DNA of 64,000 nucleotides, taken from positions 1,944,747 to 2,008,746 of the forward strand of contig NW_008705561.1 in assembly GCF_000186865.1 (NCBI RefSeq), in the 5' to 3' direction. The notes beneath the pieces are model-generated. The model was given only the letters and a program-made list of their open reading frames with translations, had not been told where the DNA came from and did not search any database. Origin of the DNA: Aureococcus anophagefferens (lineage: Eukaryota > Sar > Pelagophyceae > Pelagomonadales > Pelagomonadaceae). The position numbers and the translations under genes are program-made. Below, one piece after another: positions 1-8,821 of the stretch (its first letter is position 1; the number at the start of each line of letters is the position of its first letter).

Positions 1-1
1 C

Positions 2-3000
2 GCGTCGCCCGACTACGCCTCGCAGCTCGCGCGCCCCCGCACCGCGCCCGCGTCGCCGGCGCCGTCGAACCCCTTCGCGCCGCGGCCCAAATCCGCCCTC
101 GACCGCATCGCCGACGCCAAGCTCAAGACGACGCTCGCGGACAACGTCGCGCCCATGGGCCCGACGTCGGCGCCGCAGACGTCCGGCGACGGCGCCGCGG
201 GCGCGGGCGTGCAGCTCGTCGCGAAGCGCGTCGCGGCGGAGCTGCGCAAGCGCGGGCCCCGGGGGTTCGTCGCCCTGAAGCGCCACCTCGCCGCCGCCGC
301 GGACCCGGGCGGCTACCTCACGCTCGCGGCGTTCAAATCCGCGATCCGCGACGCGTCCGTGTCCGTGGCCACCGACGGCGAGCTCCGGCGCGTCTTCGAG
401 TCCGTCGACGGCGACTCGAGCGGCAACGCGACGGTGGGCGCCTGCGTCGCCGCGCTGCGGCTCCCCCACATGTCGCTGCCGCGCGCGAATTTGGTGGAGG
501 TCGCGTTCAAGCGGCTCGACGCGGACGGCGACGGCCGGGTGCCCCCCTCGAAGCTCGCGGCGACCTTCGACGCGTCGCAGCACCCGGAGGTGCTCGCGGG
601 CCGCGTGTCGGCCCAGCACGCCTACGACGACTTCCTGGCGTCCTTCGACGTGAAGGAGTCCGCGTGCGGCGAGCCCTACGTCGGCTCCGACGAGTTCTTC
701 GACTACCACCGCTGCGTGTCCGCCGCCGTCGGCGACGACGCCTACTTCAAGCTCCTCGTGCGCAACGTCTGGCGCCTCGAGGGCGTCCAGTCCGACGAGG
801 CCATGCGCGACGGCGAGGCGTTCCTGACCGTCGTCGCGCGGCGCACGGACGGCCGGTCGTCCGTGGAGAAGCTCCCGGCGTCGCTCCATATCGCGCCCGA
901 CGACTCCGACGCGCTCTGCGCGGCGCTGCGCGACCACTGCGGCGTGTCGGCGTCGTCCGCCTTCGGGGTCGTGGACGCGGGCCCGACGGGCGTCGGCGAC
1001 GACGGCTACGGCTTCGTCGCGGGCGCGGCGCTCCAGCGCGGCGGCGCCGCGGACGTCGCCGCCAAGGGCGCGGCGAACGTCGCCGCCGCCGCGGAGCTCA
1101 TCTCGCGCAAGTTCGAGGACCGGCCGCGCGGGCGGAAGATGATCGGCGGCGCCGCGTCGCGCGCGACGGGCGGCGCCGCTTTACCGGGCAAGTCGACGCC
1201 GCCGCGGAAGCGGCCGCCGGCGCCGGGCCAGCCCGTCGTCGACGTGCTCAAGAAGGGCCTGGACCCGGGCGTCAAGGCCATCGCGAGCCGGCTCCACCAG
1301 GACTTTGTGCTCTCGCGCGGCGCGCGCGGCCTCGTGGCCTTCGAGCGGCGCCTGAGGGCCAAGGCCGCGGCCGTCGGCGGCGCGTCGAGCCGCCATCTGA
1401 CGCTGGAGGAGCTGTCGAGCGTGCTGCGCGAGGTCGACGCACATTTAAGTTCCGCGGAGCTCCGGACCTTGTTCGCGACGTGCGACTCCGACGGCGACGG
1501 CACCGTCGACTTCGCCGACTTCGTGACGCTCGTGCGCCCGCCGCTGAGCGCCCGGCGCCTGGCCCTCGTGCAACAGGCCTGGGTCCGCGCCTTCGGCCCG
1601 GACGTCGCGGTCGTGCCCCCCGAGCGCGTCGCCGCGGCGTTCGACGCGGCGTCGCACCCGGAGGTCCTCGCGGGCCGCCAGTCGGCGAACCGCGCCTTCT
1701 CCGAGTTCCTGGACACCTTCGACGTGCCCGAGCACAAGGCCGCGTCCCTCGCCGAGTTCGTCACCTACCACGTCAACGTCGGCGCGGCCGTGTCGAACGA
1801 CGACTACTTCGACGCGCTCGTGACCCGCGTCTGGCGGCCGCCGGGCGAGCAGGCCGCGCCGCCGGCGCCGGCGCCGGCGACGCCGGGCAAGCCCGTCGCC
1901 CTCGCCGCCTTCCGGGGCAAGGCCGGGGCGAAGCGGACGCCGGACCGCGTCTCCGCGTCCGCGGGCGCGCGCTTCGGCGACGCGTACGGCGTCGCGGACG
2001 CTTTGAAGGCCCACGACGTCGGGCGCCTCGGCGCGCGGTCCCACGAGGCCGCCGCGGGCATCGAGCGCTTGTTGTATGATTTGCGGACGCAGCTGGCGGC
2101 GCACGGCGCGCGGGGGATCGTGGGGCTGGCGCGCAAGTTCCGCATCGTCGACGACGACGGGTCCAAGAGCATCAACTCGCTCGAGTTCCACAAGGCGCTC
2201 AAGGAGCTGGGCATGGCGTCGCTCACGGACAGCGAGCAGCGCCTCCTGTTCGACCACTTCGACCGCGACGGGTCGCGGTCCATCGACTACGAGGAGTTTT
2301 TAAGGGCCGTGCGCCCGCCGATGAACGGCCGCCGCAAGGACATGGCGCGCCGCGCGTTCGCGATCCTCGACGCGGACGGCTCGGGCGCCATCGAGCCGTC
2401 GGAGATCGCGTCGCGCTACGACGCGTCGAAGCACCCGGACGTGCTGGCGGGGAAGTCCTCGGCGGAGGACGTCTACCGCGAGTTCCTGGAGACGTTCGAC
2501 GTCGGCGGCGATCTGGACGGCAAGGTCACGGCGCAGGAGTTCGAGAACTACTACGAGAACGTGTCCTGCTCCGTCGATGATGATGATTATTTCGAGCTGA
2601 TGATGCGCAACGCCTGGCACATCCCGGGCGGCGACGGCTGGTGCGGCAACAGTACGAACCTGCGGGTCTTGGTGACGCGGTCCGACGGGTCGCAGGCCGT
2701 CGAGTGCGTCGAGGACGACCTGGGGCTGTCGCTGCCCCGGGACGAGAAGGAGATTCTCCGGCGCCTGCGGGCCCAGGGCGTCGACGCCGTCGCCATCGAG
2801 GGCTCCGGCGGCGCCAAGAGGTCCTCGGCCCAAAAGTCGGCGTCGCCGAAGACGTTCCGCGGCGTCGTCGCGTCGCGCGCGGCCGGCGGCGGCACGCAGC
2901 AGACGGACGCCTACGCGCGGTCGAGCGGGAAGAAGATGCAGGCGGGCCACGGGGGCATGTTCGGCTCGCAGATCAACATCGGCGAGACGGACGCGCCGCC

Positions 3001-3967
3001 GTCGCCGCCCGCCGCGCACAAGAAGCGGTCGCCGAACGACGTCTTCCACAGCGTGCTCGGCGCGGACATGCAGGAGAAGCCCGCGCCGGCCTACGGGCCC
3101 GGCGCGTCGAGCCCGCGCGCCGCCGACGGGTCCCTGAGCCGCACGCTCAAGAAGTTCGACGGGCAGGCGGTCCTCAAGTCCGTCCGCGCGAAGCTCCGGT
3201 TCCTGGGCTGCCGGGGCATCGCGGGCATCGCGCGCAAGTTCAAGATCGCCGACGACGACAACTCCGGCGGCATCTCGCCCGTGGAGTTCCACAAGTGCAT
3301 GGCCGAGACGGGGCTGAGGCTCGCGACGGACGACGTCGACGCGCTCTTCGCGCTCTTCGACGGCGACGCGAACGGCGCCATCTCCTACGACGAGTTCCTC
3401 CTCGCCGTGCGGGGGCCCATGGCGAGCCGCCGCGTGGGCCTCGTGGACAAGGCCTTTGGGGTGCTCGACCGGGACAAGTCGGGCGTCGTGGACGTCGAGG
3501 ACCTCGTCGACGCGTTCGACACGTCGCAGCACCCCGAGGTCATCGCGGGCGCCAAGTCGTCGAACGAGGTGCTCCAGGAGTTCCTCGACACCTTCGAGGT
3601 CGGCGGCGAGAAGGACGGCAAGGTCACGCGGGGCGAGTTCCACAACTACTACGCGAACGTGTCCGCGTCCGTCGACGACGACGACTACTTCGAGCTCATG
3701 ATCCGCAACGCGTGGCACATCCCCGGCGGCGAGGGCTGGTGCGCCAACTCGGCGAACCTCCACGTCCTCGTCACGCACCAGGACGGCCACCAGTCCGTCC
3801 AGATGATCGAGGACGACCTCGGCCTCGACTTCACGGACACGCCCCACGTGCTCCGCAAGCTCCAGGCCCAGGGCATCGACGCCATCGACGTCCGCCTCTA
3901 CGGCGCGGCCGGCGCGACGAAGCCCAAGAAGAACAACACGTTCCGCACGACCTTCACCATCGAGTAG
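2..3967 (+). CDS. Calcyphosin-like multi-EF-hand protein (5' partial)
   Basis: The frame is open from base 2 and continues in-frame into the first ATG at 155, so the true start lies upstream of the window. About 1,320 residues are present. They hold four tandem copies of a calcyphosin-type module of roughly 300 residues, each with paired EF-hands followed by a conserved 'DDDYFELM..RNAWH' segment. The best calcium loops are in the last two modules (for example DADGSGAIEPSE, DDDNSGGISPVE, FDGDANGAISYDE, DRDKSGVVDVED); loops in module 1 are degenerate. Modules 3 and 4 each end in a small domain with a 'GWC.NS.NL.VLVT..DG' motif. Ser/Pro/Ala-rich linkers separate the modules. Predicted role: calcium sensing, possibly ciliary since calcyphosin relatives are found there, but no localisation signal is visible. 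The EF-hand call is firm; the four-fold array is unusually large for this family. Confidence 0.85.
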   Translation, partial: ASPDYASQLARPRTAPASPAPSNPFAPRPKSALDRIADAKLKTTLADNVAPMGPTSAPQTSGDGAAGAGVQLVAKRVAAELRKRGPRGFVALKRHLAAAADPGGYLTLAAFKSAIRDASVSVATDGELRRVFESVDGDSSGNATVGACVAALRLPHMSLPRANLVEVAFKRLDADGDGRVPPSKLAATFDASQHPEVLAGRVSAQHAYDDFLASFDVKESACGEPYVGSDEFFDYHRCVSAAVGDDAYFKLLVRNVWRLEGVQSDEAMRDGEAFLTVVARRTDGRSSVEKLPASLHIAPDDSDALCAALRDHCGVSASSAFGVVDAGPTGVGDDGYGFVAGAALQRGGAADVAAKGAANVAAAAELISRKFEDRPRGRKMIGGAASRATGGAALPGKSTPPRKRPPAPGQPVVDVLKKGLDPGVKAIASRLHQDFVLSRGARGLVAFERRLRAKAAAVGGASSRHLTLEELSSVLREVDAHLSSAELRTLFATCDSDGDGTVDFADFVTLVRPPLSARRLALVQQAWVRAFGPDVAVVPPERVAAAFDAASHPEVLAGRQSANRAFSEFLDTFDVPEHKAASLAEFVTYHVNVGAAVSNDDYFDALVTRVWRPPGEQAAPPAPAPATPGKPVALAAFRGKAGAKRTPDRVSASAGARFGDAYGVADALKAHDVGRLGARSHEAAAGIERLLYDLRTQLAAHGARGIVGLARKFRIVDDDGSKSINSLEFHKALKELGMASLTDSEQRLLFDHFDRDGSRSIDYEEFLRAVRPPMNGRRKDMARRAFAILDADGSGAIEPSEIASRYDASKHPDVLAGKSSAEDVYREFLETFDVGGDLDGKVTAQEFENYYENVSCSVDDDDYFELMMRNAWHIPGGDGWCGNSTNLRVLVTRSDGSQAVECVEDDLGLSLPRDEKEILRRLRAQGVDAVAIEGSGGAKRSSAQKSASPKTFRGVVASRAAGGGTQQTDAYARSSGKKMQAGHGGMFGSQINIGETDAPPSPPAAHKKRSPNDVFHSVLGADMQEKPAPAYGPGASSPRAADGSLSRTLKKFDGQAVLKSVRAKLRFLGCRGIAGIARKFKIADDDNSGGISPVEFHKCMAETGLRLATDDVDALFALFDGDANGAISYDEFLLAVRGPMASRRVGLVDKAFGVLDRDKSGVVDVEDLVDAFDTSQHPEVIAGAKSSNEVLQEFLDTFEVGGEKDGKVTRGEFHNYYANVSASVDDDDYFELMIRNAWHIPGGEGWCANSANLHVLVTHQDGHQSVQMIEDDLGLDFTDTPHVLRKLQAQGIDAIDVRLYGAAGATKPKKNNTFRTTFTIE

Positions 3968-4043
3968 GTCCCCCCAGAGGCCCGCACCCCCGGCCGCCTC
4001 CTTCCCCGCGAAGTCCGACTTACTCCCCCGTGTACCCCGCTTT

Positions 4044-4136
4044 GCCGTGGTTGATACGTCGCGCGGCTGGCAGGCCTTGAAATCACAACGCCATTGACAA
4101 ACGCAGAGTCTTGCCGCACGACGCATCAACCACGGT
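4044..4136. repeat. Inverted repeat (hairpin) between convergent genes
   Basis: A 24-base arm at 4044-4067 matches the reverse complement of 4113-4136 at 21 of 24 positions, with a 45-base loop. It lies in the 194-base gap between the convergent stop codons of the EF-hand gene and the DUF72 gene. It could be a 3'-end hairpin shared by both transcripts or a small MITE-like insertion. No target duplication is obvious. Confidence 0.7.
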
Positions 4137-4161
4137 GCCCAAGAAGAAGACGGTCCGGTGA

Positions 4162-5064
4162 TTACGTTGCCCCCTTGGGCTTGAAAAACGAGAGGATCGT
4201 CTTCCGCGGCTGCTTCGGGGCAAACGGCACGGCCTCGCCGGCCTCGGCGTGGACGAGCTCCCGGAACCGCTTCGCGTTTCGCAGCATCGCGTTGTCCGCG
4301 TCGTCGTTGAGGAACGAGACGTAGACTTCCTTGATCTGGGGCCGCCGGCGCAGCGCGTCGACCTGGGTCGCGTAGGCGCGCAACTCGTCGTCGCTGTAGT
4401 CGTAGGTGTGCTCGTCGTTGCGGCCGTGGAGGCGCACGTACGCCCACGACGCCTCGGAATCGACGACGTCGACGGCGTCCAACTCGTAGGACGGCGCCGA
4501 GCCGTCGCGCGCCCCGCGCGCGACCGTCGCGCGGCCCACGGAGTTCGGATGCGAGACGAGCGCCCAGTCCGCTTCGACGAGGACGTCCAAAACCTCCCGC
4601 GACTCGCGCCACGACGGGTGGCGGAACTCGACCGCCACCTTGGCGTCGACGCCCGCGGCGCGAAGGGCGTCCCGGAGCCGCCGCAGCTTGCCCGCGTCCG
4701 CCGTTAGTGTGCGCGCCGTCTGGAAGAGCACGGGCCCGAGCACGTCCTTGGCCGCGAGCGGCGCGAGGCTCCGCAGGAACGCCTCCGAGCGCTCGGGCGC
4801 GTCGAGGCGCGCCGCGTGCGTGATCGTCTGCGGCGCCTTGAGACCCAGGCGGAAGCCCCTGGCCGACCGCGCCGCCCAGGACCGCAGCGTCGTCGCCGAC
4901 GGCGCGCCGTAGGCCGACGAATTGATCTCGCAGAAGTCGAGGTCGGCCTGGTGCGCGTCGAGGCCGCCGCCCATGATGCCCGCCGTGCCGACGCGGATCT
5001 GGGCGAGCGATGGTGGTGATGTCGTGTCGACGCGCTGGCGCTTAGCTGGATTTGCCTCGGCCAT
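4162..5064 (-). CDS. DUF72 (YecE-like) family protein with PIP-box-like tail
   Basis: About 300 residues. The core matches the DUF72 TIM-barrel-like family, including 'IRVGTAGIMGG', 'DFCEINSSAYG', 'VLGPVLFQTA', 'AVEFRHPSW' and 'AYVRLHGRN'. The biochemical role of DUF72 is not settled. The start is placed at the ATG at 5064 (MAEANPAKRQRVD); the frame is open further upstream but only through a GTG. The N-terminus has a short basic KRQR stretch and the C-terminus ends in KTILSFFKPKGAT, which resembles a PCNA-interacting peptide (hydrophobic, two residues, FF, then basic) though the canonical first Gln is Arg. These tails suggest a nuclear, replication- or repair-linked role; that is inference. 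Confidence 0.85.
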   Translation of the reverse strand: MAEANPAKRQRVDTTSPPSLAQIRVGTAGIMGGGLDAHQADLDFCEINSSAYGAPSATTLRSWAARSARGFRLGLKAPQTITHAARLDAPERSEAFLRSLAPLAAKDVLGPVLFQTARTLTADAGKLRRLRDALRAAGVDAKVAVEFRHPSWRESREVLDVLVEADWALVSHPNSVGRATVARGARDGSAPSYELDAVDVVDSEASWAYVRLHGRNDEHTYDYSDDELRAYATQVDALRRRPQIKEVYVSFLNDDADNAMLRNAKRFRELVHAEAGEAVPFAPKQPRKTILSFFKPKGAT

Positions 5065-5516
5065 GCTCTTGCTGTGTTGTCGAGGCAGCGCGCTGACGCT
5101 TGGCACTTCTTAGCTCATGCTCTCTGTTTGGCCTATGATGCAACATGAATTCAAGTTGCTCTGTGAGTCGGTTTTTGCCGCTCCGGGCAGCATTGGGGCG
5201 TAGCCTGTGTCTCGGCGGGGCGCCGGGCTCGCTGGAAGCTTGCCACCGGCGACGGGCTGGGATTTGATGGCGGCACGTTGCCGCGTCCACGCGTCGCGCG
5301 CCCCGGCCTAGGTGCCGCGTGGCGACAGCCGACTGTGCCGCTCCTGTTTCAGGCTTTCTAAATCCGCTGTCGGCACCACGAACCACTCTGCAAACCGAGG
5401 CTACAGATCCGCTCGCAGACTTGCGGCGCGAAGCGGCCCAAGCGAGCCGGAGGCTGATGCGTCAGGTTTTGCCGAAGGTCGGTTGCACTTCGAGATCTTC
5501 GGGCTTGTCATCGCCT
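5065..5516. other. Divergent intergenic region, no gene seen
   Basis: About 450 bases between the start of the DUF72 gene (minus) and the small secreted-protein gene (plus). The frame is open upstream of 5517 on the plus strand, but codon use and composition do not look coding. It probably holds the two promoters; I see no TATA-like element or structured RNA. Confidence 0.4.
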
Positions 5517-5891
5517 ATGGCACTCCGTTTTGCGGTCACCGTTCTCGCGGTAGCGACCCTCGCGCCGTCCGCGAGCGCCCTCAGCGGTGCTGCCACGCTC
5601 CGGCGACCGGCGTCGCCGAGTTTCGCCGGCTGGCTCGCGTCGCCGAGCTTCGCCGGCAGCCAGCCGCCCACGAGCCAGGATGACGCACTCTCCAAGGCTC
5701 TGCGCCGGCCGCGCGAGCAGTTGACGGCGGCGCGGGCCAAGCCCAAGCAGACGATCTTCGGCCGCGTCATCTCGTCCGTCCTTCCGTCCCACGCCGACGA
5801 CGAGCCCGTGGAGGAGCTCGTGGAGAACATGAAGGCGTCCGGGCGCTGGAAGCACTCGTGCGACACGCTGACGGGACGGATATGCGGCTAA
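5517..5891 (+). CDS. Small secreted or plastid-targeted hypothetical protein
   Basis: 124 residues from the ATG at 5517. This start is chosen because it begins a clean signal peptide, MALRFAVTVLAVATLAPSASA, followed by LSGAATLRR. Heterokont plastid proteins carry an ASAF-type motif at this junction; here it reads SASA-L, a possible weak variant, so plastid and secretory destinations both remain open. After it come two copies of a short repeat (SPSFAG) and a basic region (LRRPREQLTAARAKPKQ). The C-terminal 'WKHSCDTLTGRICG' contains two cysteines. I do not recognise a family. Confidence 0.55.
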   Translation: MALRFAVTVLAVATLAPSASALSGAATLRRPASPSFAGWLASPSFAGSQPPTSQDDALSKALRRPREQLTAARAKPKQTIFGRVISSVLPSHADDEPVEELVENMKASGRWKHSCDTLTGRICG

Positions 5892-6067
5892 AAAGCGATC
5901 GGCGGGACGTCGCGCGGTCGCTGTGCCCTCACCCCGTATTATTCTCGGCGCCCACAGAGTCGGGCGCCGATCGAGTCACGCCGAGGCCACACCGAGCGCG
6001 ACGCCCCGCGGACCGCTGCGAGAGGCGCCAAGTGCGCGTGTAATATAATTTGGTGTATCGGAGACGC

Positions 6068-7535
6068 CTAGGACTGGGCGCAGTTGTTCTCCTCGAAGGC
6101 CCCGACCTTCTTCTGGAACTTCTGGAACGCCGTGGGCTCGACGGTCTTGTAGGTCGGGCAGTCCGTGGCGCCGAGGGAGTTGGGGAGGAGCAGGTTCGCG
6201 CCGCCGTCGAGGGCCTTGAGCGGGAGCTTGAGGACCTTGGCCGCGTCGGCGACGCAGCGGCGCGCGAGCGTCCGGTCCGCGTCCGTGAGGAACGGCGCCG
6301 CGGAATGTCGCGTCATCGCGGAGCCCGCCTGGGAGTCGACGTCGAAGACGGCGACGGCCTTGGCGACGTCGCCGTCGGTCTCGAAGAAGCCGCCGAGGTG
6401 CCTCAGCGCCGCGACGAGCACGTCCTCGCGCGACTCCTTTGCGACGAAGTCGTCGTAGCGGATCGCGACGGCGCGCGTGACGGGGTCGTCGAGCTGCTCG
6501 TCGTGGCGCCGCTGGACGAGGGTGAGCCAGGAGACGACGGCGTCGAACCACTTGCAGAACTCCATGGCGACCTTGGCGCGGCTCGCCTCGCCGAAGGGCA
6601 GCGAGCCGGCCGTCGCGGCGTCCTCGACCGCCGTCGCGTAGAGCGGCAGCATGGGCAGCGTCGCGACGCGCATGAGCGCCGGCGTCGACCGCCAGTCCGC
6701 CCGCTCGGCCTCGACGGTCGCGGCGTCGTCGCCGGCGCAGAGCAGGCGGCCGAACGAGTCCATGACCTTCTCCGCGGACCGGTACATGAAGCACATCGTG
6801 CTCTTGGGGAAGTCGACGGCGACGATGTCCGCGAGGAAGGCGCCGCCGTTGATGTTCTTCGGGTTGAGCGAGAACCGCTTCGCGTCCGGGTTCGGCGACA
6901 GGTGGAACCTGCGGGGGGGGCGCCGTCGCGCGCGCGCGACTCGCGCGAGGCCGCGCCGGCGCGCGCTCCAGGGCGAGGCACAACACGATAGCCTGCCACG
7001 TGTCGTCGCGCGGCGTCGACGGCGCGCGGGCGCCGATCTGGTCGCACCAGTGGGGCTCGGACGAGCTCTGGACGTCGAGCGCCTCGAGCGCCTTGTGCAG
7101 CAGCGTCGACCCGCAGCGGCCGCAGTTGAAGACGAAGCAGACGCGGCCCTCGAGGAGGACGTCGTACTTGTTGTGCTCCTCGATCCAGGCCTTGGCCGTC
7201 TCGAAGGAGCAGACGGCGACGCGGCTGCCCTCCTTCACGAGCTTCCGCGCTCCCCGGTCGAGGAACGGCTCGCGCCAGAGCGCGGGCTTGTCGTCGAACT
7301 CGAGGAAGACGAGCTTGTCCTTCTCCGTCGCGTACATGACGAAGGGCGAGCCCTCCTTGACGACGTCGGCGAACTTGCACTGGCGCCGCGACTCGCCGCA
7401 CTTGAGAAAGGCCGTGCAGGGCTTGCCGGGCCCGCCGGGCCCGGCGCCGGCCGGGTGGTCCGTGCGGTCCACGGACTCGAGCGTGTAGACCAGCGCCTTG
7501 CCCAGGCCCGGGTTGTCGCGCGTGAAGTCCGTCAT
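6068..7535 (-). CDS. Sulfotransferase-like P-loop protein, one short intron
   Basis: Two exons, 7535-6967 and 6908-6068, give 469 residues. Residues ~131-147 (VCFVFNCGRCGSTLLHKAL) form the sulfotransferase-type 5'-phosphosulfate loop; the rest is consistent with that superfamily but too diverged to name a substrate. No signal peptide is evident. The 58-base intron (6909-6966) is assigned as GC-AG: it joins '...LCLALE' to 'FHLSPNPDAKRF' in phase. An alternative GT donor at 6984 (76-base intron) is also in-frame and would drop six residues. The acceptor follows a run of Cs ending CCGCAG. The gene runs tail-to-tail with the small secreted gene upstream in the window. Confidence 0.7.
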
Positions 7536-7714
7536 CGTCGTTGCGCGAGTGCGGGCAGCGCCTCCAGTCGCGGATCGGCGGCGCAGGCTGCCCCGATTTT
7601 AGTGAAGCGCGTTCTTGAAGTTGTTTTTGAAGTTGTTGTCCACACTAAGGCGCGACACAGCGGCGACTTTATCGGCGGCCGCGTTAGACACCAAAACCCG
7701 GCGCTTTAACGTCG

Positions 7715-8761
7715 CTAGGGCGCGAGGCGCAGGAACGTCGGCCGCCGCGTGCGGTAGTAGGGCGGCGGCCTCCGCCCGTCGTCGAGGTACAAATAGGGCT
7801 CGTCGTCGCTCCGCGAGCTCCGGAGGCACACCGACGTGCGTTCGTCGAGCCAGTTGGGATGCATCCTCGTCAAGCAGCCCAGCGCGCACTCCGCGCGCGT
7901 CGCGGGCGACGCGCAGGGGTCCGCGACGTCCGAGGCGTTCGCCGCCGTGGCGTTCGATTGCCCGCGGCACGAGGCCGACGCGAGGAAGTCGCTCTCGTTG
8001 GCGATGGCGAGCAATTCGTCGGTCATCGTCGCCACAAAGTCCGAGCCGCCCCGCGCGAGCAGCGCGGAGAGGTCGAGCGTCCCCGCGAAGCGCGCGGGCC
8101 CGCCGACCGGCCCCGAGGGCGCCGGGCGGGCCGCGCCGTCGACGAGGAACCAGACGGTCGACGCCGCCCAGCCCGACGAGGCGTCGAGCAGGTCCTCGAG
8201 CGCGGCGCCGCCGTCGACGACCTCCGCGGCCGCGTCGACGTAGAGCGTCCACTCGCAGCCCGCGTCCGCCGCCGCGCGGAGCGCGCACAGGGCCTTGGCC
8301 GCGCGCGCGTCGCTGTGGCGCGCCGCGGCGGCGATGGCCGGGCATTCGTGCGCGACGAGCTGCCGCAGGGTCGCCGCCTCGAGGTCCACGAAGCCGTAGC
8401 CGTTGCGGGACGCGTAGGCGCGCTTTCCGCCGCGCGGGCCGCGCGCGGCCGCGGCCTCGTCGTCGCCGACCGAGGCCTGCGCGACGCAGAAGCGCTGCTC
8501 CTCGTGCGGCGCCGCTTCTAATGTGAATCGCGAGGATGGCGGTGCCGCGGCGTTCGCGGAGATGACGAGGAGCGCCGCACCCGCCAGCGTCAGCGCCGCG
8601 CCCAAGGTCTGCACCCAGCGATGTCTGGCCGCGGGTAATGGGCTTTCCGCTGGCCGCCCAAGGAGCGGCTGCCTCTCGCCAGCGCCGGGCTGCCCGAGCG
8701 GCCTGCCCATCGTGAACAAGTTTCTCTCGCCAGCGCCGGGCTGCCCGAGCGACTTGCCCAT
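7715..8761 (-). CDS. Type II membrane protein, glycosyltransferase-like
   Basis: 348 residues. A cytoplasmic N-terminus is followed by one membrane segment (about residues 51-70, TLGAALTLAGAALLVISA) and a long luminal domain. The luminal part has 'CEWTLYVDAAAEVVDGG', which resembles the DxD region of GT-A glycosyltransferases (GT34-like) but is degenerate, plus several N-glycosylation sequons (NES, NAT, NAS) and conserved-looking cysteines. Likely a Golgi enzyme, or an inactive relative. The first ~35 residues contain the same 9-residue string LGQPGAGER twice, each copy with its own ATG (8761 and 8710); either ATG could be the start. Confidence 0.5.
   Translation of the reverse strand: MGKSLGQPGAGERNLFTMGRPLGQPGAGERQPLLGRPAESPLPAARHRWVQTLGAALTLAGAALLVISANAAAPPSSRFTLEAAPHEEQRFCVAQASVGDDEAAAARGPRGGKRAYASRNGYGFVDLEAATLRQLVAHECPAIAAAARHSDARAAKALCALRAAADAGCEWTLYVDAAAEVVDGGAALEDLLDASSGWAASTVWFLVDGAARPAPSGPVGGPARFAGTLDLSALLARGGSDFVATMTDELLAIANESDFLASASCRGQSNATAANASDVADPCASPATRAECALGCLTRMHPNWLDERTSVCLRSSRSDDEPYLYLDDGRRPPPYYRTRRPTFLRLAP
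8673..8761. repeat. Tandem duplication across the start codon
   Basis: Two ~38-base copies (minus strand 8761-8724 and 8710-8673), 51 bases apart and differing at two positions, each beginning ATGGGCA. The offset keeps frame, so both copies are translated as MGKSLGQPGAGER and MGRPLGQPGAGER. Confidence 0.85.
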
Positions 8762-8821
8762 CGTCTAGAGTTTCGGGTCCCTGACACCGAAGGAATTCCA
8801 AAGCTCAAGGAGCACGTCAAG

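Noticed and set aside
2300..4612. Minus-strand open frame of 770 codons
   Set aside because: Spans the antisense of the EF-hand gene and a different frame of the DUF72 gene; no domain of its own.
6909..6984. GT donor for the sulfotransferase intron
   Set aside because: In-frame but drops LCLALE; the GC donor at 6966 keeps it. Kept as an alternative, not the primary model.
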